Source of the DNA: an uncultured Eubacteriales bacterium
GTDB lineage: Bacteria; Bacillota; Clostridia; Oscillospirales; Oscillospiraceae
Length of the DNA stretch: 29,403 nt
Direction: 5' to 3'
Assembly (NCBI GenBank): GCA_900543085.1
Contig: UQQF01000025.1
Span: forward strand, 1-29,403
This document shows, one piece after another, positions 24,264 through 29,403 of the stretch. The stretch's first letter is position 1. Every line of letters begins with the position of its first letter. The notes beneath the pieces were generated by a model. The model did no database searches, was not told the DNA's origin, and saw only the letters and a list, made by a program, of their open reading frames with translations. The translations under genes and the position numbers were made by a program.

Positions 24264-24660
24264 TTCTCAAGCAAAATATATAGGAAAACGACGGCGACGC
24301 AGAGCATGAAAAGATGAAAGACGCACCCGTCGAGGGAAAAACAAGCAAAAACTGCGAAAAAAGTCTGTATTCACAGCGGATAAAATGCCTGTTAAATTTG
24401 GACAAGATTATTATAAAACAAACTATTTACGGCGTCAATAACATAAAAATGAATAAAATGTGTCGAAAGCCGCCAACATGTTTGTTATATTGCTGACAAT
24501 CAATATATGTTGCTGTTAGATTACCGTCAAGGAATTAACATAGCAAGATATATAGAAATTGAAGCATCATTCTTAATTGAGTTTCGCCCGTGCAAGTACG
24601 ATAATCAAGTCAGACAAGGGACGGAGAGTCCCGCAATACTATACCGGGAGGGCTTAACAG
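24264..24660. other. AT-rich divergent regulatory region
   Basis: No gene is seen in these 397 bases, which are much more AT-rich than the flanking genes. A possible promoter for the operon is CTGACA (24493-24498) and TTAGAT (24516-24521) with 17-base spacing, leaving a leader of about 135 bases. A small hairpin, GGGAC (24618-24622) with GTCCC (24628-24632), lies near the ribosome binding site GGGAGGG. The long, AT-rich gap fits a regulated region with AraC sites, but no clear repeat was identified. Confidence 0.5.
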
Positions 24661-25800
24661 ATGACTTTCAACTTCACCGAAGAACAAGTAATGATCCGCG
24701 ACATGGTGCGCGAGTTCACCAAGAAGGAAGTGGAGCCCCGCGACAAGTGGATGGACGAGAACGGCTTCGACTACGAGCTGCACAAGAAGCTCACCCAGGC
24801 CGGGCTTATGGGCATCCACCTGGACGAGAAGTACGGCGGCGGTGGCGGCGACGCTGTCACCAGCATCATAGTCATCCACGAGCTGGCCAAGGGCAGCGCG
24901 TCTGTTGCGCTCTTTCTGGATGCCAACTGGCTCGCGGCCGACCTCATACTCTACCACGGCACCGAGGCTCAGAAGGACAAGTATCTCACCCAGGCCGCCC
25001 AGGGCAAGATCTTCGCCTTCGGCCTGACCGAGAGCAGCGCCGGCAGCGACGCCGCCGGCATCAAGAGCACGGTAGTCCCCGCTGACGACGGCGGCTGGAT
25101 ACTCAACGGAGGCAAGGCCTGGATAACCAACTCCGGCGTGGCCGACTACTACATAATCCTCGCCAAGACCGACCCCGACGCGGGCAACAAGGGCATCAGC
25201 GCCTTCATCGTCCCGAAGGACGCCGAGGGTCTGACCATCGGCAAGTTTGAGGACAAGATGGGCATGCGCGGCAGCGCCACCTGCGAGCTGAGCTTCGACA
25301 ACATCCATCTGCCCGCCGACGCCCTGCTGGGCAGCCTGGGCATGGGCTTCAAGATGGCGATGCAGGCTCTCGACGGCGCGCGCATCAGCATCGGCGCCAT
25401 CGCCGCCGGCCTGAGCGAGCACGCGATGACCATTGCCAAGAACTACGCCAACGAGCGCTACACCTTCGGCAAGCCCATCGCCAAGCACCAGGGTGTGCAG
25501 TTCAAGTTTGCCGACATGAGCGCCGAGATCCGCGCCATGGAGCTGATGACCTACGACACCGCCCGCATGAAGGCCGAGGGCAAGCGCCACACCCTCGAGG
25601 CCGCGCAGACCAAGCTGTTTGCCGGCACTCGCTGCACGCAGATCTGCCTGGAGTGCCAGCAGGTGCTCGGCGGCAACGGCTACAGCAAGGAGTACCACGT
25701 CGAGCGCTTCGTGCGCGACGCCAAGCTGCTTGAGATAGGCGAGGGCACCAACGAGATCCTCCGCATGCTCATCGGCGGCACCGTCCTGGCTCAGAAGTAA
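24661..25800 (+). CDS. Acyl-CoA dehydrogenase (enoyl-CoA reductase type, Bcd/AcdA/CaiA-like)
   Basis: A 379-residue FAD enzyme of the short-chain acyl-CoA dehydrogenase family. FAD-binding AFGLTESSAGSDA and WITNSG are present. The catalytic base is Glu361 in EIGEGTNEILR, at the place used by butyryl-CoA dehydrogenase. With the Etf genes downstream it probably works in the reducing direction in an anaerobe, turning an enoyl-CoA into the saturated acyl-CoA. The ATG follows GGGAGGG. It heads a four-gene operon with a CaiB-type CoA-transferase and lacks thiolase, crotonase and 3-hydroxybutyryl-CoA dehydrogenase genes nearby. A dedicated role (cinnamoyl-, crotonobetainyl- or acrylyl-CoA) is therefore more likely than general butyrate synthesis. 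Codon use resembles groEL. Confidence 0.9.
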   Translation: MTFNFTEEQVMIRDMVREFTKKEVEPRDKWMDENGFDYELHKKLTQAGLMGIHLDEKYGGGGGDAVTSIIVIHELAKGSASVALFLDANWLAADLILYHGTEAQKDKYLTQAAQGKIFAFGLTESSAGSDAAGIKSTVVPADDGGWILNGGKAWITNSGVADYYIILAKTDPDAGNKGISAFIVPKDAEGLTIGKFEDKMGMRGSATCELSFDNIHLPADALLGSLGMGFKMAMQALDGARISIGAIAAGLSEHAMTIAKNYANERYTFGKPIAKHQGVQFKFADMSAEIRAMELMTYDTARMKAEGKRHTLEAAQTKLFAGTRCTQICLECQQVLGGNGYSKEYHVERFVRDAKLLEIGEGTNEILRMLIGGTVLAQK

Positions 25801-25809
25801 TTACTATTG

Positions 25810-25840
25810 ACGCTCTGCCCGGGTATTCCGGGCAGAGCGT
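25810..25840 (+). other. Intercistronic hairpin between acyl-CoA dehydrogenase and etfB
   Basis: A perfect 13-bp stem (25810-25822 with 25828-25840) closes a GTATT loop, with no uridine tract after it. It may protect the 3' end of the dehydrogenase message or attenuate partly, so that the dehydrogenase is made in excess over the Etf subunits. Confidence 0.7.
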
Positions 25841-25876
25841 GATAGGATGCCCAAATCTATACGTTGGAGAGAGACA

Positions 25877-26662
25877 ATGAAGATACTTGTATTCGTAAAG
25901 CAGGTACCGGACACGGACGACGTCAAGCTCGACCCTAAGACCGGCAACCTGATGCGCGAGGGTGTTGAGAGCATCATGAACCCGCTCGACGCCAATGCAG
26001 TGGAGACGGCGCTCAGCCTCAAGGAGAAGTACGGCGGAACGGTCGTGGCCATCAGCATGGGTCCCCCGCAGGCCGACGAGGTGCTGAAGAAGGCTCTGGG
26101 CATGGGCTGCGACGAGAGCGTGCTGCTCTCCGACCGCGCGCTCGGCGGCGCCGACACGCTGGCCACCGGCTACCCGCTGGCCAAGGCGGCGGAGAAGATA
26201 GGCGAGTACGACCTGCTGATCTGCGGCCGCCACGCCACCGACGCCGAGACCGCTCAGACCGGACCCATCATCGCGGCCTTCCTGGGCATCCCCCAGGTCA
26301 CGCTCTGCGGCGAGGTCGAGATCGAGGACGGCTGGGCCGTCTGCGAGAGGCTCCTGCCCGACCGCACCGAGAAGGTCAAGGTCAAGCTCCCGGCGCTCAT
26401 CACCGTCTGCGCCGAGGCCAACGAGCCGCGCTACCCGACCCCCATCAACATCATGAAGGCGCTCAAGAAGCCGCGCTACACCTGGAACGCCGAAGACCTG
26501 GGCTGCGACCCCGACATGATAGGCATCCCCGGCTCCCCCAGCTCCAACAAGCGCATCTTTGAGCCGCCCAAGCGCAACACCGACACCAAGTACTTCGAGG
26601 GCGAGCCGGAGGCCATAGCCAAGGCCATCGCCGACGTACTCGAAGCCGAGCACATCATATAA
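25877..26662 (+). CDS. etfB: Electron transfer flavoprotein beta subunit
   Basis: A 261-residue EtfB/FixA protein that pairs with EtfA to carry electrons to the acyl-CoA dehydrogenase. It opens with MKILVFVKQVPDTDDVKLDPKTGNLMREGVESIMNP-type family sequence and has the nucleotide-binding region around ICGRHATDAETAQTGP (near residues 117-132). The start at 25877 follows GGAGAG; an in-frame ATG 30 bases upstream lacks support. Whether this pair bifurcates electrons with ferredoxin cannot be judged by eye. The gene is 14 bases from etfA. Confidence 0.94.
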   Translation: MKILVFVKQVPDTDDVKLDPKTGNLMREGVESIMNPLDANAVETALSLKEKYGGTVVAISMGPPQADEVLKKALGMGCDESVLLSDRALGGADTLATGYPLAKAAEKIGEYDLLICGRHATDAETAQTGPIIAAFLGIPQVTLCGEVEIEDGWAVCERLLPDRTEKVKVKLPALITVCAEANEPRYPTPINIMKALKKPRYTWNAEDLGCDPDMIGIPGSPSSNKRIFEPPKRNTDTKYFEGEPEAIAKAIADVLEAEHII

Positions 26663-26676
26663 GGAGGCGAATACCG

Positions 26677-27684
26677 ATGACTAAAGAAGAATGCAAGGGC
26701 ATATGGGTGTTCGCCGAGCAGGAAAACGGCGTCCTCTCCGGCACCGATTTTGAGCTGCTGGCCAAGGCGCACGACCTCAAGGCCAAGCTGGGCGGCACGG
26801 ACACCGTCACGGCCGTGCTGCTGGGCGACAACGTCGCCGGTCTGGTCGACACGCTCTACGCCTACGGCGCGGAGCAGGTCATCCTGGCCGAGAACGCGAA
26901 TTTGAAGGACTACAGCGCGCGCCCCTACGAGAAGGTGCTCGTCGACCTCGCCAACAAGTACAAGCCGAGCATATTCCTGTTCGCCGCCAGCCCGATAGGG
27001 CGCGACGTGGCTCCGCGCGTGATGTGCGACCTTCGCACCGGCCTGACCGCCGACGCCATCGACCTCGACGTGGACGAGGACGGTGTGTTCGTGCAGACCA
27101 CCCCGAACTTCGGCGGCAACATACTCAGCCACATCGTCATACTCGAGAAGCGCCCGCAGATGGTCACGGTGCACCCGAAGGTGTTCGAGCCGTTTGCGCC
27201 CAAAGCCGGCGCGACCGGCGAGCTCATCACCGAGAGCGTCGAGGTCGAGGCCGATGCCGACTACGTCGTGCTGGAGACCAGCATGAAGAAGTTCGAGGGC
27301 AAGCCGATAGACGAGTGCGACGTGCTGGTGGCCGGAGGCCGCGGCATAAAGAGCGAGGAAGACCTCGCGCAGCTGCGTGAGCTGGCGCAGCTCCTCGGCG
27401 GCGAGCTTGCCTGCTCCAGGCCGCTCAACGACAACGGCTGGATGCCGCACGAGGATCAGATAGGTCAGAGCGGCACAACAGTCAAGCCCAAGTTCATACT
27501 GAACGTCGCCATCTCCGGCTCCGTCCAGTACCTGGCCGGTATGCAGAATTCCGGCTGCATCATGAGCATCAACCACACGGCGAGCGCGCCTATATACGAC
27601 GTCTCGCACTACGGCGCGGTGGTCGACTACCGCAAGGTCATACCCGCGCTCATAGAGGAGATCAAAGCCCGCAAGGCTAAGTAA
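26677..27684 (+). CDS. etfA: Electron transfer flavoprotein alpha subunit
   Basis: A 335-residue EtfA/FixB protein. The C-terminal FAD domain shows the family signature: AGGRGIKSEED, then CSRPLNDNGWMPHEDQIGQSGTTV, then ISGSVQYLAGM and the INHTASAPIYDVSHYG segment. These residues cradle the FAD of the alpha subunit. No N-terminal ferredoxin-like 4Fe-4S domain is present, unlike some caffeate-pathway EtfA proteins. AAGGAGG precedes the ATG. It lies between etfB and the CoA-transferase in one operon. Confidence 0.94.
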   Translation: MTKEECKGIWVFAEQENGVLSGTDFELLAKAHDLKAKLGGTDTVTAVLLGDNVAGLVDTLYAYGAEQVILAENANLKDYSARPYEKVLVDLANKYKPSIFLFAASPIGRDVAPRVMCDLRTGLTADAIDLDVDEDGVFVQTTPNFGGNILSHIVILEKRPQMVTVHPKVFEPFAPKAGATGELITESVEVEADADYVVLETSMKKFEGKPIDECDVLVAGGRGIKSEEDLAQLRELAQLLGGELACSRPLNDNGWMPHEDQIGQSGTTVKPKFILNVAISGSVQYLAGMQNSGCIMSINHTASAPIYDVSHYGAVVDYRKVIPALIEEIKARKAK

Positions 27685-27711
27685 TATCTACACGAAAAGG
27701 AGCAAGAAAAA

Positions 27712-28968
27712 ATGAGCGATCGCAAGTTCATCATCCCCGAGTACGGCCCGTTTGCCGGTATGCGTGTCATCACCTCCGGCTCTCTTATCGCCATGCCCTT
27801 CGCCGCGACCATGCTGGCCGACTTCGGCGCTGAGGTCATCCACATCGAGCGTCCCGGCGTGGGCGACACGCTGCGTATGCTCGCTCCCTTCGCCGAGGTC
27901 AACGGCAAGAAGGTCGGCACCGCCTGGGCGCAGGACGCGCGCAACAAGCTCAGCCTGACCCTCGAGCTGAACCTCAAGCACCCCGAGGTCAAGGAGCTGT
28001 TCTACGGCCTCATCAAGGAAGCCGACATCTTCATGGAGAACATGGTCTGGCTCGACAAGCTGGGCATCTATGACGAGGAGCTGCTGAAGGTCAACCCGAA
28101 GCTGGTCATCGTCCACATCTCCGGCCTCGGCAACGCCAAGTTCGGCGGCGTGCCCAGCGTCTGCAACCGCGCCAGCTACGACATGATAGGCCAGGCCTTC
28201 TCCGGCTGGCTGTATCTGCAGGGCTTCAAGGACCGCGACCCCGTCGTCGCCAAGCCCTATATGAACGACTTCGTCTCCGCCTTCGCCGCCCTGTTCGGCA
28301 CTCTCGCGGCCTACAACGTCGCGCAGAAGACCGGCAAGGGTCAGGTCGTCGACGTGGCTCAGTTCGAGGCCATGGCTCAGTACATGTGCGGCACCTACAC
28401 CAGCTACACCATGGCCGGCGCCGTGACCGAGCGCAGCGGCAACGCCTCCCCGGCCTTCCAGCCCTACGACCTCTTTGAGAGCAAGGACGGCGCCCTCGTC
28501 GCCCTCGGCGCGTTCGGCCCCGGCGTGTACAAGCGCTGCATCCAGGCTCTGGGCTTCGACCTCGAGTACTTCAACTACAAGGATTGCTCCTCCGGCCCCG
28601 AGGCCGTATCCAGCGAAAAGGGCCGCGAGCTGAACGCCAAGGTCGTCGAGTGGTGCAAGGCTCACACCGCCGCCGAGATCGAGCAGATCATGGAGGATGC
28701 GAAGGTTCCCTGCTCCAAGGTCAACAACGCCAAGGACACCTTCGAGAACGAGCACTTCAAGTCCCGCGGCGACTGGATCACCTACGAGGACCAGACCGTC
28801 GGCGCCGACATCACCGCCTTCGGCATTGCCCCGAAGCTCAGCGAGACCCCGGGCAAGGTCTGGCGCGGCGCCCCGAGCATGGGTCAGGACACCGAAGCCG
28901 TCCTCAAGACCGTCCTCGGCTACGACGACGCCAAGATCGCCGAGCTGCGTGAGAAGAACCTCATCTAA
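27712..28968 (+). CDS. CaiB/BaiF family (type III) CoA-transferase
   Basis: A 418-residue family III CoA-transferase that moves CoA between carboxylic acids. It opens with YGPFAGMRVITSG and LADFGAEVIHIERP, the fold's signature, and the nucleophilic aspartate is Asp186 in PYMNDFVSAF, aligned with Asp169 of E. coli CaiB. Similarity to CaiB is visible along the whole length, including PKLSETPGKVWRGAPSMGQDT near the end. FldA (cinnamoyl-CoA:phenyllactate CoA-transferase) and gut gamma-butyrobetaine enzymes are also in this family, so the substrate is open. AAGGAG precedes the ATG. Codon use is strongly C-ending, like groEL. It probably activates the substrate acid with CoA taken from the reduced product. 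Confidence 0.92.
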   Translation: MSDRKFIIPEYGPFAGMRVITSGSLIAMPFAATMLADFGAEVIHIERPGVGDTLRMLAPFAEVNGKKVGTAWAQDARNKLSLTLELNLKHPEVKELFYGLIKEADIFMENMVWLDKLGIYDEELLKVNPKLVIVHISGLGNAKFGGVPSVCNRASYDMIGQAFSGWLYLQGFKDRDPVVAKPYMNDFVSAFAALFGTLAAYNVAQKTGKGQVVDVAQFEAMAQYMCGTYTSYTMAGAVTERSGNASPAFQPYDLFESKDGALVALGAFGPGVYKRCIQALGFDLEYFNYKDCSSGPEAVSSEKGRELNAKVVEWCKAHTAAEIEQIMEDAKVPCSKVNNAKDTFENEHFKSRGDWITYEDQTVGADITAFGIAPKLSETPGKVWRGAPSMGQDTEAVLKTVLGYDDAKIAELREKNLI

Positions 28969-28980
28969 GCTTTGCAACAA

Positions 28981-29011
28981 TATGGCCGCCTGCGCCCTGC
29001 GGGCGGCCATA
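28981..29011 (+). terminator. Hairpin after the CoA-transferase operon, probable terminator
   Basis: TATGGCCGCC (28981-28990) pairs perfectly with GGCGGCCATA (29002-29011). Only TGCGGATTTGTT follows, so the uridine tract is modest. It lies 12 bases past the stop. Confidence 0.6.
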
Positions 29012-29048
29012 TGCGGATTTGTTATCGTTCAAACTTTAACTAATTTTC

Positions 29049-29090
29049 CTGAGGGATTTCTTTTTGTGGCGACAAAAAGAAACCCCTCAG
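29049..29090. repeat. Stem-loop at the left edge of the terminal repeat region
   Basis: CTGAGGG (29049-29055) with CCCTCAG (29084-29090) and TTTCTTTTTGT (29057-29067) with ACAAAAAGAAA (29072-29082) form an 18-bp stem with one mismatch and a GGCG loop. The right half of this hairpin is the beginning of the larger inverted repeat. Confidence 0.75.
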
Positions 29091-29403
29091 ACTCCAAAGA
29101 GAAAAACGCTTTTGGTGCGATGGTTAGGCGGGGAATAGTGTTCACCACACGGTTCGACATATAGAAGTTTGCATCCCTAAGATTTATGCCAGATTAGGGT
29201 GCAACCAGCTTACCCCTCTAACAGATAACCCGGTAAGCGCTCCGGCGCAAAGCGCCGTCGCGCGAAAAAGACAGCACCCCAGTCTCGTAAAGTCTAAGGG
29301 ATACCAACGTATATACGTCGAACCGTGAAGATAAAACTATCCCCCGGCACACAGACGCACCCAAAGCGGCTTTCCTTTCGGGGTCTGGGGGGCTTTCTTT
29401 GGC
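29070..29403. repeat. Large imperfect inverted repeat (arms about 130 bases)
   Basis: The left arm (29070-29202) matches the reverse complement of the right arm (29274-29403), roughly 70 percent by eye. Identical blocks include CACGGTTCGAC (29148-29158) against GTCGAACCGTG (29317-29327), GCGG/GCG-CTTT near the outer ends, and GGGTGC (29197-29202) against GCACCC (29274-29279). The 71-base centre has its own pairings, GCTTACC with GGTAAGC and GGCGC-AAA-GCGCC. No gene is recognised. The window ends inside the right arm, so the element may continue. It could be two convergent copies of a repeat family, a miniature transposable element, or a structured RNA. Confidence 0.65.

Noticed and set aside
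24264..24660. A riboswitch in the long leader of the acyl-CoA dehydrogenase operon
   Set aside because: Only a small 5-bp hairpin is present; no known aptamer pattern or terminator/antiterminator pair was found.

Overview
The window looks like chromosome of a high-GC anaerobic member of the Clostridia, probably a gut Oscillospiraceae-type bacterium. This is inferred from strong AGGAGG-type ribosome binding sites, a CIRCE-controlled groESL operon, KtrAB potassium uptake, PlsY lipid synthesis, an SLH-anchored surface protein, and an acyl-CoA dehydrogenase/Etf/CoA-transferase operon. The species cannot be named from the sequence alone. No rRNA, tRNA or CRISPR array was seen.

Layout. 1-5.6 kb, forward: a THUMP/RlmL-type RNA methyltransferase overlapping a DagK-type lipid kinase, then promoter + CIRCE + groES-groEL, then a patatin-like lipase; a bidirectional terminator closes the block. 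5.7-12.8 kb, reverse: a 1595-residue secreted SLH protein, preceded with an ATGA overlap by a five-repeat treble-clef zinc protein, then a short spacer and a complete tyrosine recombinase. 12.9-16.8 kb, reverse: a small zinc-ribbon gene behind a chloramphenicol acetyltransferase-like gene, ktrA and ktrB, and a TetR regulator. 17.0-18.8 kb, forward: plsY and a processive glycolipid glycosyltransferase, divergent from tetR. 18.9-19.7 kb: two unrecognised small genes of lower GC. 19.9-20.4 kb: a PAP2 phosphatase. 20.5-21.9 kb: truncated gene remnants. 21.9-22.8 kb: a manganese (yybP-ykoY type) riboswitch and mntP. 22.9-24.3 kb: a 46-residue lipoprotein and an AraC regulator. 24.7-29.0 kb, forward: acyl-CoA dehydrogenase, etfB, etfA and a CaiB-type CoA-transferase. 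The last ~350 bases hold a large imperfect inverted repeat.

The most interesting system is at 10.5-12.8 kb. The spacer between the recombinase gene and the zinc-protein/SLH operon is bounded by two head-to-head 22-bp sites. Each site has the form of a tyrosine-recombinase core: two inverted 8-bp arms around an identical 6-bp centre, TCCGTC. Between them lie a good sigma-A promoter aimed at the operon and a terminator aimed the other way. This has the architecture of an invertible promoter (ON as drawn) switching a giant surface protein and its zinc-protein partner, with the recombinase gene directly beside the switch. It resembles the RecV/CwpV type of switch, but the cargo is different.

The 24.7-29.0 kb operon has the parts for CoA-dependent reduction of an alpha,beta-unsaturated carboxylate with flavoprotein electron transfer. 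Its codon choice resembles that of groEL, suggesting high expression. The AraC gene upstream, transcribed divergently, is its likely regulator. The substrate is unknown.
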